This document shows, in pieces, positions 9,140-17,675 of a DNA stretch of 64,000 bases (positions within the stretch are counted from its first letter, which is position 1; each line of letters opens with the position of its first letter). The notes below the pieces were generated by a model. It ran no database searches, was not told the origin of the DNA, and saw only the letters and a list, made by a program, of their open reading frames with translations. Made by a program: the position numbers and the translations under genes. Source of the DNA: Ktedonobacter robiniae (GTDB taxonomy: Bacteria; Chloroflexota; Ktedonobacteria; Ktedonobacterales; Ktedonobacteraceae); the NCBI RefSeq assembly GCF_016587375.1, contig NZ_BNJG01000001.1, positions 806,001-870,000 on the forward strand. Reading direction: 5' to 3'.

Positions 9140-9418
9140 ATGTATATTTACTATGTGTTACGGGGAAAACAAGGGGCTGAGGAACTAGAATTTGACGGTG
9201 ATATCGACCAGGATACCTTCCCTGGCATTGATCAGACCGAGGGGTTGGACGTCATCGAGTATCTCACCAAAACGCTTCACGCCGATAAGCCAGAGGTCGA
9301 ATGGTATGAATGCGACCTGACAAACGAATACTTTGACCGCGAAGACAGCTACATCTTCTTTAACCAGCGCTGGATACGACGCTCAGAGACACCCTGGCGC
9401 AGAGATCGGATTAATTAG
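9140..9418 (+). CDS. Small acidic protein of unknown function (92 aa)
   Basis: A 92-residue acidic protein with AAGGGCGAG about 9 bases before its ATG. Features are a beta-rich start (MYIYYVLRGKQG), many Asp and Glu residues, a central EYLTKTLHADKPEVEWYECD and a basic end (RRSETPWRRDRIN). It has no signal peptide or membrane segment, and its two ends have opposite charge. It stands alone, followed by a hairpin and then the AsnB-like gene on the same strand. I do not recognise a family. Confidence 0.7.
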   Translation: MYIYYVLRGKQGAEELEFDGDIDQDTFPGIDQTEGLDVIEYLTKTLHADKPEVEWYECDLTNEYFDREDSYIFFNQRWIRRSETPWRRDRIN

Positions 9419-9440
9419 ACTTATTGCACCTTTGGTACTA

Positions 9441-9464
9441 CTTCTCGCACCTGCGGTGCTCGCC
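9441..9464. repeat. Head module (GCACC-TGC-GGTGC) before a long hairpin
   Basis: CTTCTCGCACCTGCGGTGCT holds a 5-bp stem with TGC loop, directly before the 9465 hairpin. The stem differs from the 13097 copy by a paired change (A/T here, G/C there). Confidence 0.65.
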
Positions 9465-9529
9465 CTGATTAGTGGTGTGGAGCGTGCTGGCAGCCGCAGG
9501 CTGCCAGCACGCTCCACACCACTAATCAG
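9465..9529. terminator. Long hairpin, 31-bp perfect arms
   Basis: Arms 9465-9495 and 9499-9529 are exact complements with a 3-base loop (GCA). It is downstream of the 92-aa gene and upstream of the AsnB-like gene. No U-tract follows. Confidence 0.82.
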
Positions 9530-9575
9530 AAATAACTCGCGTACAAGATTAATTACAGGATGAGAGGGAACGATT

Positions 9576-11213
9576 ATGGCAATTCTCGCGGGATGGATTA
9601 CCGGCGAGCAGGTTCCCCAGGAAACTATCGAGCAGGTACTGCAGGTCATAAGTAGGGCGCTACAGCGCCTGGGCGGCACTGAGGCGCGCTCCGTCCTGCC
9701 CGGCGCTGGCATCCTCTCTTTCGCCGATTCGGCCTATGCCATGCGACAGAACGATGAGCCTCCCCTGTTAGACTGGATACCTGAACGCCGTACGCTGGTC
9801 TATCGCAGGCCGCGCTCGGGGCTGCATCCGCTCTACTATATCGAGGATTGGCCCGCCCAAGGGAACCTGCTCTTCGCCAGCGAGATCAAGGCCTTGCTGG
9901 CTGTGGGAGTGCCGCGTCAATTACATGTCGGGGCGCTGGCGGCCTGGCAGCGCTATGGCTTTCTCCCCGCCCCCTGGACCTTCTTCAAGGGCATTTCGGT
10001 TGTGCCTGCGGGGACGCACCTGCGCTGGCAACACACCAAACTCGTCGTCAGCCCGGCAAGTGAAAACGCGCTGGAGGCAGGAGAGCCAGGAAACATACCC
10101 GATCTTACTGCGCTCTCAGAGCGCCTGGAAGAGGTGTGCGCGGGGCAACTTCCCACCCATGGAGGCGTCATTGGACTCACAGGCATGGATAGTGCGTCTC
10201 TGCTCGCCCTCTCCTACGCGCATACGCAGCTAGAACAGTCAGCTTCCACCGGTTCAACCAACCCGGACACACATATGACACTGGCCAGCTTTGATTATAG
10301 ACAGAGGCATACCGGAGAAGGCTGGCGCGCACTACGCGACCTGGCGAGCCAGTGGCAGCATCCCTTGCTTGAGATTACCGGACTGGACCAGGCCGAGTTC
10401 TGGAGCGCTACGATCTATGGCTGCGAAGCTCCAGGTCTGACGACAAACCTGCTGGCCTGGCATCAGCTCTTGCATACCAGCGCACTTGAGATCGGGGCAC
10501 GTGTGGCGCTCACGGGACTTGGTGGAGCACTCTTGCTCGCGCGTACGTTGACCTCACAAGCGTTGTCACCAACGTCAGAATTACTTGCGGCATATACAGA
10601 GGCCATTCGCGCCCCCCAGGGCTACGACCTGGCGCCCTTTTTTACCCCAGAGCTACGCCAGGCCATACAGGGGGCCAGTCCCTGGGAGGAGACCCTACAC
10701 GCACGTCGTCTGTTCCGCCAGGCCGAGAAACTGGATAACCTGGAGCAACGCCTCGCCTATCTCGATATTCACCTGCGCCTCCCCGATCACCTGGTGACAC
10801 CTGTCTACCGTCTCGCCCAGCAGGAGAGGTTGGCCCTGCGCTCTCCCTACCTGCACCAGCACATCCTGCCAACCCTGGCCTCGCGGCGCCTGGCTCTACA
10901 AGGGCACACCATAGATAGAGAGACGACTATGCAATGGCTCGCCCAGCAGCAAGGCCTGCCAGACCTTCAGGGTAGTGCGCTCCCGCTTCACCTGCCCTGT
11001 GCCTCGCTCTGGCAGATCAGCCAATCTGAGTTCTTGCAGAGTCTCCTCTCTGAAGAGGCCCTGCGGGCTAGCGGGCTCTTCGATGTACAGGCTGTACAGA
11101 ATCTGTTTAGTCGACCTCCTGCCCGTCGAAACCTGACAAGCGGCCAGCACCCCCTCGTTGCAATTGTCACGTTACAGTTGTTCTGTCAGATCTTTGATCT
11201 ACACTTCTCATAA
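9576..11213 (+). CDS. Asparagine synthetase B-like protein lacking key catalytic residues
   Basis: A 545-residue homologue of AsnB with both halves recognisable. The N-terminal Ntn-like part keeps the YRRPRSGLHPLYY and ASEIKALLAVG blocks. The C-terminal part has the usual helical synthetase layout. The nucleophile Cys2 is missing: the protein begins MAILAGW where AsnB begins MCGI, so glutaminase activity is unlikely. The PP-loop reads GLTGMDSAS instead of the usual SGGLDS, so ATP use is doubtful. The stop is followed by a hairpin shared with the convergent acyl-CoA ligase. It may be a lasso-peptide-cyclase-like or non-catalytic relative, though no precursor or protease partner is visible nearby. 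Confidence 0.8.
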   Translation: MAILAGWITGEQVPQETIEQVLQVISRALQRLGGTEARSVLPGAGILSFADSAYAMRQNDEPPLLDWIPERRTLVYRRPRSGLHPLYYIEDWPAQGNLLFASEIKALLAVGVPRQLHVGALAAWQRYGFLPAPWTFFKGISVVPAGTHLRWQHTKLVVSPASENALEAGEPGNIPDLTALSERLEEVCAGQLPTHGGVIGLTGMDSASLLALSYAHTQLEQSASTGSTNPDTHMTLASFDYRQRHTGEGWRALRDLASQWQHPLLEITGLDQAEFWSATIYGCEAPGLTTNLLAWHQLLHTSALEIGARVALTGLGGALLLARTLTSQALSPTSELLAAYTEAIRAPQGYDLAPFFTPELRQAIQGASPWEETLHARRLFRQAEKLDNLEQRLAYLDIHLRLPDHLVTPVYRLAQQERLALRSPYLHQHILPTLASRRLALQGHTIDRETTMQWLAQQQGLPDLQGSALPLHLPCASLWQISQSEFLQSLLSEEALRASGLFDVQAVQNLFSRPPARRNLTSGQHPLVAIVTLQLFCQIFDLHFS

Positions 11214-11218
11214 GCGAC

Positions 11219-11266
11219 GTGAACGGCTGGCTGGAGGGTTCTCTGACCCTCCAGCCAGCCGTTCAC
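11219..11266. terminator. Hairpin, 21-bp perfect arms, between convergent genes
   Basis: Arms 11219-11239 and 11246-11266 with a 6-base loop. It lies 5 bases past one stop and 21 bases before the other, so it can serve both strands. Confidence 0.82.
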
Positions 11267-11287
11267 ATACTTCTTTTCTTTTATCAG

Positions 11288-12913
11288 TCAAGATGGGAGG
11301 CTGTACATGCCATACTGGCTGCGCAAGACCTTCTTGTCGAATTTGCCAACGCTGGTTTTGGGAACCGCGTCGATAAAGACCACATCATCGGGGAGCCACC
11401 ACTTCGCCACACGTGGGCGCAGGTAATCGAGGATGTCCTCTTTCGTCACCTGGTCCACATACTCCGGTTTGGGGACGACACAGGCCAGTGGGCGCTCCGA
11501 CCATTTAGGATGCGGAATACCGATCACACATGCCTCAAGGACCTTGGGGTGGCCCATGAGCAGGTTCTCAAGCTCTACTGAGGAGATCCACTCACCGCCA
11601 GATTTGACAAGATCTTTTGTTCGGTCAACGAGCTGGATAATGCCATCATGGTCCACTACGGCGACGTCGCCGGTGCGTAGCCAGCCGTCGGCGAACTTGG
11701 CGGCGGACTCACTATCCTTGTAGTATGCCCGCGCCACCCAGGGGCCACGCACCTGGAGTTCACCGTAGCTCTCGTCGTCCCAGGGAACCTCCTGGCCCGT
11801 CTCGATATTGACGACCCGGAACTCGACTCCCGGCACCACGGTCCCCTGTCGCGCACGAATGCGAAACTGCTCTTCCTGAGATTGATCAAGATGGTGGCTA
11901 CGCAGTTGCGATATAGAGGCTAGAGGCGAGGTTTCTGTCATCCCCCAGGCCTGGATGATAGTGATGCCATGCTGCTGCAATCCCTCGATCAGGGCCTGTG
12001 GTACCGCTGAGCCGCCACACACAATCGAGCGCAGGGCCGAGAAGTCAAAGTGTTCTTTACTCAATAAGTTCAATAAGCCGATCCAGATCGTGGGCACACC
12101 CGCGGCAAAGGTCACACGCTCGCTTTCCATCAGCCTGCCAATACGCATGGGGTCCATAAAGCGTCCTGGGAAGACGACCTTTGACCCGAAAAGAGCCGCG
12201 GCATGTACAAAACCCCAGGCATTGGCATGAAACATCGGCACAATGGGTAGTATCACGTCTTGCTCACCCAGGGCGGGACCGTTTGCCAGGCCAGACGCCA
12301 TGGCGTGTAGAAAGGCCGAGCGATGGGAATAGACGACCCCTTTGGGATTGCCGGTCGTGCCAGAGGTATAACACATCGCCGCCGCGGCGTTCTCATCCAG
12401 GGTGGGCCAATCGTAGCTCTCGGGCTGATCCGCGATAAAGGTTTCATAGTCGACAGAGGGTTGTAGCGCGCCCGTAGCGTAGGGTGCCTCGCCCATAATG
12501 ACGTAGAGCTTCACCGTAGGAAACTGAGGGGCGAGTTGCTCCAGAAAGGGCACCAGATCGGCATCAACAAATATAATCGTGTCTTCGGCCTCATTGACGA
12601 TGTAGGCGAGTTGTTCTGAGAAGAGGCGAATATTGAGCGTGTGAAGCACGGCCCCCATACAGGGGATGGCATAGTAGAGCTCAAAGTGACGATAGGTGTT
12701 CCAGCCAAAGGTCGCCACGCGGTCCCCTTCCTGTACACCTGCCTGCTTGAGGGCATTGGCGAGCTGGTACACGCGTTTGCCCCATGTGCTATAGGTATAG
12801 CGGTGAGGCTCGCCATCGGTCTGGGTTACGATTTCTTTCCGGGGATAGAGACGAATTGCGCGATTGAAGGCATGCTGTAGCGTCAGCGGGAAATCCATCA
12901 TCAAACCTTGCAT
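11288..12913 (-). CDS. Fatty-acid-CoA ligase (ANL superfamily), Thermus-type
   Basis: A 541-residue AMP-forming acyl-CoA synthetase. Starting at the ATG at 12913 places AAAGGAG 7 bases upstream; an earlier in-frame start has none. It contains the phosphate-binding loop [16 protein letters not shown], the adenine motif [23 protein letters not shown] and the linker [15 protein letters not shown]. The C-terminal [11 protein letters not shown] supplies the adenylation lysine. The motif order and the [12 protein letters not shown] start resemble the structurally known Thermus long-chain enzyme. It activates fatty acids with ATP and CoA, probably for beta-oxidation. A minus-strand extended -10 (13058-13066) lies about 145 bases upstream. 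Confidence 0.93.
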   Translation of the reverse strand: MQGLMMDFPLTLQHAFNRAIRLYPRKEIVTQTDGEPHRYTYSTWGKRVYQLANALKQAGVQEGDRVATFGWNTYRHFELYYAIPCMGAVLHTLNIRLFSEQLAYIVNEAEDTIIFVDADLVPFLEQLAPQFPTVKLYVIMGEAPYATGALQPSVDYETFIADQPESYDWPTLDENAAAAMCYTSGTTGNPKGVVYSHRSAFLHAMASGLANGPALGEQDVILPIVPMFHANAWGFVHAAALFGSKVVFPGRFMDPMRIGRLMESERVTFAAGVPTIWIGLLNLLSKEHFDFSALRSIVCGGSAVPQALIEGLQQHGITIIQAWGMTETSPLASISQLRSHHLDQSQEEQFRIRARQGTVVPGVEFRVVNIETGQEVPWDDESYGELQVRGPWVARAYYKDSESAAKFADGWLRTGDVAVVDHDGIIQLVDRTKDLVKSGGEWISSVELENLLMGHPKVLEACVIGIPHPKWSERPLACVVPKPEYVDQVTKEDILDYLRPRVAKWWLPDDVVFIDAVPKTSVGKFDKKVLRSQYGMYSLPS

Positions 12914-12968
12914 AGCAGCTCTCCTTTGTAAGGATCTTATTCCGAAACCCAACGCCACTTGAGTGCCT

Positions 12969-12981
12969 AGCGCTTCGCGCT
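12969..12981. repeat. Solitary head-like module (AGCGC-TTC-GCGCT)
   Basis: A 5-bp stem with a TTC loop followed by CAGGGTGTT, the words that start other elements, but with no long hairpin behind it. It is possibly a decayed element in the 5' region of the acyl-CoA ligase gene. Confidence 0.4.
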
Positions 12982-13057
12982 CAGGGTGTTCGGATCAGAA
13001 GATGCGGAAAAAGCGAGAAACGGTCTGAAATATCGCCGACTGTGGGGTATAGACGCA

Positions 13058-13066
13058 ATTATAGCA
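13058..13066 (-). promoter_or_regulatory. Predicted extended -10 promoter for the acyl-CoA ligase gene
   Basis: Read on the minus strand, TGCTATAAT gives a consensus -10 with the TGn extension. No good -35 box is seen 17 bases upstream. It lies between the hairpin at 13122 and the ligase start. Confidence 0.5.
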
Positions 13067-13096
13067 CACGCGCACCGTTCGGGGTCGCATCCTTTC

Positions 13097-13116
13097 TTCT
13101 CGCGCCTGCGGCGCTC
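13097..13116. repeat. Head module (GCGCC-TGC-GGCGC)
   Basis: TTCTCGCGCCTGCGGCGCTC lies just before the 13122 hairpin and is nearly identical to the modules at 9441 and 41515. Confidence 0.65.
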
Positions 13117-13121
13117 AAGAA

Positions 13122-13181
13122 GAAATGAGTGAGCATGAGTGCATTGGGCATCTGCCCAATGCACTCATGCTCACTCATTTC
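13122..13181. terminator. Long hairpin, 29-bp perfect arms, 3' of folC
   Basis: Arms 13122-13150 and 13153-13181 are exact complements, so the stem closes on a 2-4 base turn. A T6 run follows only on the plus strand, although the gene ending here (folC) is on the minus strand. Confidence 0.82.
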
Positions 13182-13211
13182 CAGTTTTTTGCTCACGATA
13201 ATAATAAGAGG

Positions 13212-14630
13212 TTAATGATCGACGCCCTCTATTTCGTCGGCGGCGCGCTGGTCGCCCCGGGCGGCGGCCCAGCGGATGGCTTCGCCCGCGAGGTAGATGG
13301 AGCCGGTGGCGCAGACCAGGTCGTCCTTCTCAGCCAGGCGCACGGCGAGGTCGAGGGCCTCTTCGCTTGTGGGGGCGCTGTGGAGTTCGACGCCAGGGGC
13401 ATGCTGGGCGAAGAGCGAGGAGAGCGTCTCCAGCGGGGTAACGCGTGGGTTATGCATACTGGTCAAGACAACGACGTCAGCGTCAGCGAGGGTCTGGATC
13501 ATGCCCTCCTGATCCTTGTCCTTCGAGGTGCTCAGGACAAAGAGCAGGCGACGAGGCGCAAAGGTTGTGCGCAGGGCCTGTACGAGCTTCTGCATCGAGT
13601 CGGTATTATGCGCGCCATCGACGACGATGGTAGGCTGGCGTCCTACGACCTCGATACGTGCAGGCCACTGTACAGAGGCCAGACCGCGGCGCAAGGCGTC
13701 CTCATCCCAGGTCAGGCCCTGCTCGCGCAACTGCTCCAGAGTTGCCAGCGCGACCGCTGCATTCTCTAACTGATGCTCGCCAGCCAGAGCCAGCTCGAGG
13801 CCCGTATATTCGCGTTGTGGCGTCCAGACGCTAAAGCGCTGGCGCTCCCCCAGGCGCTCCTCCAGGCGATAGCGATAGCTTAAGGGTGGTAGCTTGCCCA
13901 CCTCAACCTCCTGCTGGGCTGGATCTGCATCCGCATGTCCAACACGGATCATGCGAGCCTCACGCTGCCTGGCGACCGCCGCGATGGCTAACAGAGCCTC
14001 GGAATCGTACGCAGAGGTAACCACGATGCCGTGATCCTTGATGATACCGGCCTTCTCTGTCGCGATCTCCCGCAGCGTATTGCCAAGCACATTCATATGA
14101 TCATAGCTAATAGAGGTAATGACCGATACGAGAGGGTGCGTGAGATTGGTAGCGTCCAGGCGGCCACCCAGGCCCACTTCCACGACGGCATGCTGTACCT
14201 GCCGTTGCGCGAAATAGAGGAAAGCCAGTGCCGTGCCGATCTCATAGGTGATAAAGGGACCATACTCCTGGCTGGCTTGAATCTGCTCCACCTCATGTTT
14301 GATTGTGGGAATCAACTCAGCCACCTCGTCTTCTGCGATCAGGGCGCCGTTGACGCGTATACGTTCGCGGAAGGTGTGCAGATCAGGCTGGGTATAAAGC
14401 CCGGTGGTGCTGCCAGCCTCGCGAAGCACGCGCTCGATCATTGCCGCCGTCGAACCCTTGCCCTTAGTGCCCGCGATCAGCGTATTAGTGTACTTGCGAT
14501 GAGGGTTCTCAAGGAGTTCCAGCAAGCGTGCGGTGCGCGTGAGATTCTCGTTGCGATCACGGGTATACTTGCCGCTACGCTCATAGTCAGTAAAGCCATA
14601 AATGTAGGCGAGTGCTTCCTGGTAATTCAC
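13212..14630 (-). CDS. folC: Folylpolyglutamate synthase / dihydrofolate synthase
   Basis: A 472-residue Mur-ligase-type enzyme that joins glutamate to dihydropteroate and folates in an ATP-dependent reaction. The P-loop is LIAGTKGKGSTAAMIE near residue 52, followed by the omega loop with the SYDHMNVLG block and the C-terminal VDGAHNTDSMQKLVQAL. The length matches the bacterial family. The start is a GTG with only a weak ribosome site. It lies 52 bases behind folP on the same strand, so the two folate genes form an operon. Whether it does both reactions or only the polyglutamate step cannot be told. Confidence 0.93.
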   Translation of the reverse strand: MNYQEALAYIYGFTDYERSGKYTRDRNENLTRTARLLELLENPHRKYTNTLIAGTKGKGSTAAMIERVLREAGSTTGLYTQPDLHTFRERIRVNGALIAEDEVAELIPTIKHEVEQIQASQEYGPFITYEIGTALAFLYFAQRQVQHAVVEVGLGGRLDATNLTHPLVSVITSISYDHMNVLGNTLREIATEKAGIIKDHGIVVTSAYDSEALLAIAAVARQREARMIRVGHADADPAQQEVEVGKLPPLSYRYRLEERLGERQRFSVWTPQREYTGLELALAGEHQLENAAVALATLEQLREQGLTWDEDALRRGLASVQWPARIEVVGRQPTIVVDGAHNTDSMQKLVQALRTTFAPRRLLFVLSTSKDKDQEGMIQTLADADVVVLTSMHNPRVTPLETLSSLFAQHAPGVELHSAPTSEEALDLAVRLAEKDDLVCATGSIYLAGEAIRWAAARGDQRAADEIEGVDH

Positions 14631-14682
14631 GGTAGATGTTTTCCTTTACTTGCCGACTGCGCTATAAACAAAAGCGCAGGAA

Positions 14683-15564
14683 TCAGGATGGAAGAGTGTA
14701 GCTGCCGCGCACGACGGCGTCGCTCATCTTCACGACACGCATCATCTCACGTACGTCGTGGACGCGCACGATATCGGCTCCCTGGGCAATACCCAGCGCC
14801 ACAGTGGCAGCGGTTCCCTCGACGCGCTCTTCGGGAGGCACACCCCCCAAAATCTGACCAATAGTTGACTTACGTGAGGTTCCCAACAGGATGGGACGGC
14901 TAAGGGTTCGCAGTTCGCCCAGGCGATGCAAGAGCGCCAGGTTCTCATGCGAGGTCGTGCCAAAGCCTATGCCGGGATCGATGACCAGATGCTCCCAGGG
15001 CACACCAGTTGCTAAAGCCATATCGATGCTGCGCGCGAGGAAACGCGTGACATCACTGACAATCTCATGCTTCACGGTCTCGCGCATGTTCGCCATAAGT
15101 ACGATTGGCACGCCATGCGCGTGGGCGACCTGGGCCATGCGGGAATCTTTGTGCAGGCCCCAGATATCGTTGAGCATATCGGCCCCGGCCTCCAGGGCCT
15201 TCTCTGCCACCTCGGCCTTATAGGTATCGACAGAGATAATTACCTCCGCAGGCAAGGAGGCACGCAGAGCCCTGATCACAGGGAGAACGCGCTGCATCTC
15301 CTCCTGCGCGGAGACAGCCGGGAAGCCTGGGCGCGTGGACTCACCGCCCACATCAATCATGCGCGCCCCTTCAGCAACAAAGGCCTGGGCCTGGATCAGC
15401 GCGCGCTGAGCTACTTCATCAGGAGCCAGTTCCTCGCGTCGCAGGCCATCACCTGAAAAGGAATCGGGGGTCACATTCACGATCCCCATAACATACGTTT
15501 GTTGGCCCCACTCCAGGCGATGCTGACGCCAGATTGTGGGAGCCAGGGAAAGAGAGAACGCCAT
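14683..15564 (-). CDS. folP: Dihydropteroate synthase
   Basis: A 293-residue TIM-barrel enzyme that condenses 4-aminobenzoate with hydroxymethyl-dihydropterin diphosphate, the target of sulfonamides. The signatures MGIVNVTPDSFSGDG (residues 26-40), IDVGGESTRPG and the C-terminal LLGTSRKSTIG are all present. About 20 N-terminal residues precede the family core. A GAGGT site lies 9 bases before the ATG. It is first in a two-gene operon with folC. Confidence 0.95.
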   Translation of the reverse strand: MAFSLSLAPTIWRQHRLEWGQQTYVMGIVNVTPDSFSGDGLRREELAPDEVAQRALIQAQAFVAEGARMIDVGGESTRPGFPAVSAQEEMQRVLPVIRALRASLPAEVIISVDTYKAEVAEKALEAGADMLNDIWGLHKDSRMAQVAHAHGVPIVLMANMRETVKHEIVSDVTRFLARSIDMALATGVPWEHLVIDPGIGFGTTSHENLALLHRLGELRTLSRPILLGTSRKSTIGQILGGVPPEERVEGTAATVALGIAQGADIVRVHDVREMMRVVKMSDAVVRGSYTLPS

Positions 15565-15743
15565 CTATCTAACCTCTATAATAAGAGATATGCCAAATAT
15601 AAGCTGATCCAGCTTCCGGCCGACGCATGCTTTAGCAGCGCATGGCGTTTCGGCCCACAACACCAGCTAACAAGGACCTTGCTGACATAATAGCCTGTTT
15701 CGTTGTCTGGGGCAATGTGCAAATGTTATACTTGCGACAGGCT

Positions 15744-15752
15744 TGATATAAT
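15744..15752 (+). promoter_or_regulatory. Predicted extended -10 promoter (TGATATAAT)
   Basis: A consensus TATAAT with TGn in front lies 83 bases before the ATG of the zinc-finger protein. This argues against the longer in-frame start at 15703, which would place the promoter inside the gene. No clear -35 box. Confidence 0.55.
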
Positions 15753-15834
15753 AAGCATTAGAACCATGTATAATCCAATAACGCTCAATGTAATCCGCCA
15801 GACCGAGAAAAAAGATTGTGAGAGCATACGTATT

Positions 15835-16326
15835 ATGACCCTAAGGAATGTGCCAAAACGTCTTCATCGTGTAAGCCCTAGCCGCCGATGTAAAGAGTGT
15901 GATGCCGAGGCGCTTGGGCGTTGTCCAGATTGTCATCAGGGTTTCTGCCAGGATCACTTTCCCAAGCAGCAACATTCACCCTGTGCAGAGAAGCAGATGC
16001 GCCTAGCCAGTACTCAAGTCTGCTACGTCTGTGGAACCCAGGTCTATCCGGATCAATGGTCTATTTCGAAGACGTCGCATTTTGTCGATCACTTTCAGTG
16101 TAAGGGCTGTGGTCGCCATATTTGTGACGAGTTACATACCAGGCGCAAAACTGAGGATGTGACGATCATTCGTGAAGGTATGCGCGGTCATCGCTACCAG
16201 TATACCAACCGCTACTGCGATCTCTGTTCCCCGTTCTATCGCATCGGTGGCATCAGGGGAATAGCTGGCAGCCTGGCACTTATCGGCGCCGTGCTCGCGC
16301 TTGGCTTGTATTATATTAAACCATAA
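15835..16326 (+). CDS. Cys/His-rich zinc-binding protein with C-terminal membrane anchor
   Basis: A 163-residue protein starting at the ATG at 15835. It carries three clusters of Cys and His: CKECDAEALGRCPDCHQGFC with DHF and H downstream (a B-box or AN1-like cross-brace), then CYVCGTQVYP, CKGCGRHIC and CDLC. The C-terminus is a single hydrophobic helix (about 138-160, GIAGSLALIGAVLALGLYY) ending in a short tail, so it is probably tail-anchored with the fingers in the cytosol. No exact family is recognised. The following imperfect hairpin separates it from the prenyl synthase gene. Confidence 0.78.
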   Translation: MTLRNVPKRLHRVSPSRRCKECDAEALGRCPDCHQGFCQDHFPKQQHSPCAEKQMRLASTQVCYVCGTQVYPDQWSISKTSHFVDHFQCKGCGRHICDELHTRRKTEDVTIIREGMRGHRYQYTNRYCDLCSPFYRIGGIRGIAGSLALIGAVLALGLYYIKP

Positions 16327-16353
16327 TTGGGGCCTATCTATTCAGGACTTCTC

Positions 16354-16366
16354 GCCACTGCGTGGC
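16354..16366. repeat. Head module (GCCAC-TGC-GTGGC)
   Basis: The stem matches that of the 4544 module while the loop is TGC as in the other copies. It lies directly before the 16373 hairpin. Confidence 0.55.
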
Positions 16367-16372
16367 TCGCCA

Positions 16373-16436
16373 GGTCAGGGTGTGTGGAGCAGTAGCCGCT
16401 ATTTGCGTACGCGGCTACCGTCCGCACACCCTGACC
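16373..16436. terminator. Imperfect long hairpin upstream of the prenyl synthase gene
   Basis: GGTCAGGGTGTG pairs with CACACCCTGACC region of the right arm, with one wobble, one bulge and one mismatch before a GTAGCCGC/GCGGCTAC inner stem. A small CTGCGA-AGCG-TCGCAG hairpin follows. It is downstream of the zinc-finger gene. Confidence 0.65.
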
Positions 16437-16491
16437 CCTGCGAAGCGTCGCAGATGCTGAGAACACTCCGTAAGGAAAGATTCGTACGTTT

Positions 16492-17595
16492 ATGACCTTA
16501 ACATCAACGCTACAAGCAACATTACTTCGCCACCAGCAGGCGATTGATAGCGCGCTTCATAGCGCCTTCGAGCGTCTCGCTGAGCGTGATGACACTCATA
16601 ACCTTCAAGAGTATTATGGGCAGATGCGCTATCACCTGGGCTGGGTTGATCGCCACTTCCAGGCCATACGGAGCAACGCCGGCAAACTTCTGCGCCCAAC
16701 CTTGCTCTTGCTAGCCTATGAGGCTGTCGGCTCCTGGGAACAGACAAGCAATCCAGACTACCTGCGCCGGGCTCTGCCAGCTGCCGCCGCAGTCGAGCTA
16801 ACCCATAACTTCACATTGATTCATGATGATATCGTTGATGGGGATACTGAGCGGCACCATCGCCCAACCCTGTGGACAGTGTGGGGCATGCCCAATGGCA
16901 TCAACTCCGGTGATGGCATGTTTGCGCTCTCGCGCCTGGCGCTCTGGGGCGTCCTTGATGAGGGCGTCGAGGGCGACATCGCAGCTCGCCTGGGTGCGTG
17001 CCTGGATAAGGCATGTTTAGTCGTTGCCGAGGGTCAATACCTGGACGTGAGCTTTGAGGGACGCCAGGATATCACGGTCTCCATGTATATCGACATGATT
17101 CGTCGCAAGACGGCTGAATTGATGGCTTGCTCGGCGGAGATGGGCGCGAGACTGAGCACACGCAACGAAGAGGCTATCACACGCCTGCGCAGCTTTGGCG
17201 AGGCCATTGGCATCGCCTTTCAGGTGCGCGACGATCTCCTGGGCGTCTGGGGCAGCAGAGAAGAACTGGGCAAGACCGAAGCAGGCGATATCTACCGCCA
17301 CAAGCAGAGTCTCCCCATCCTCCATGCACGTGAACAGGCCACGCCCGAAGAACAGACCACGCTGACGCGCATCTACCAGCAGACAGAGCCACTGGAGAAG
17401 GAGCAGGTCGACGAGGTGCTGGCCATTCTGGAGCGCACGGGAACGCGTGACTATTGCCGCCAGTTTCTGGCCCAACAGAGTGAGCGAGCACGCGAGGCCC
17501 TGGCCAGCGTCCCCGCACAACAAGCCGAGGTCTCGACACGAGCGATGGAAGACATGCGTGTCTTGATCGACTTCGTGGCCGCAGCCGCGCAGTAG
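16492..17595 (+). CDS. Polyprenyl (geranylgeranyl-type) diphosphate synthase
   Basis: A 367-residue all-helical isoprenyl synthase. The first aspartate motif is HDDIVDGDTERHHRPTLW (near residue 111), and the second is VRDDLLGVWGSREELGKTEAGDI with DLLG, the site for Mg2+-bound allylic diphosphate. These enzymes add isopentenyl diphosphate head to tail to make C15-C20 or longer chains for carotenoids, menaquinone or lipids. Chain length is set by residues before the first motif (TLIHDD preceded by LTHNF); aromatic residue F near -4 favours C20, but this is an inference. AAGGAAAG lies before the ATG. It converges on the YukD-WD40 gene. Confidence 0.92.
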   Translation: MTLTSTLQATLLRHQQAIDSALHSAFERLAERDDTHNLQEYYGQMRYHLGWVDRHFQAIRSNAGKLLRPTLLLLAYEAVGSWEQTSNPDYLRRALPAAAAVELTHNFTLIHDDIVDGDTERHHRPTLWTVWGMPNGINSGDGMFALSRLALWGVLDEGVEGDIAARLGACLDKACLVVAEGQYLDVSFEGRQDITVSMYIDMIRRKTAELMACSAEMGARLSTRNEEAITRLRSFGEAIGIAFQVRDDLLGVWGSREELGKTEAGDIYRHKQSLPILHAREQATPEEQTTLTRIYQQTEPLEKEQVDEVLAILERTGTRDYCRQFLAQQSERAREALASVPAQQAEVSTRAMEDMRVLIDFVAAAAQ

Positions 17596-17605
17596 TGTGC
17601 CGGCC

Positions 17606-17674
17606 CGACGCTGCTGAAGCACGCGTCTACATATCATGGAAGGTCATATGTAGACGCGTGCTTCAGCAGCGTCG
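17606..17674. terminator. Long hairpin, 29-bp perfect arms, between convergent genes
   Basis: Arms 17606-17634 and 17646-17674 with an 11-base loop. It sits 10 bases past the prenyl synthase stop and one base before the WD40 gene stop. Confidence 0.82.
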
Positions 17675-17675
17675 T

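Noticed and set aside
13125..13769. 214-codon plus-strand frame antisense to folC
   Set aside because: It is an antisense shadow of a conserved enzyme, and its start lies in the hairpin.
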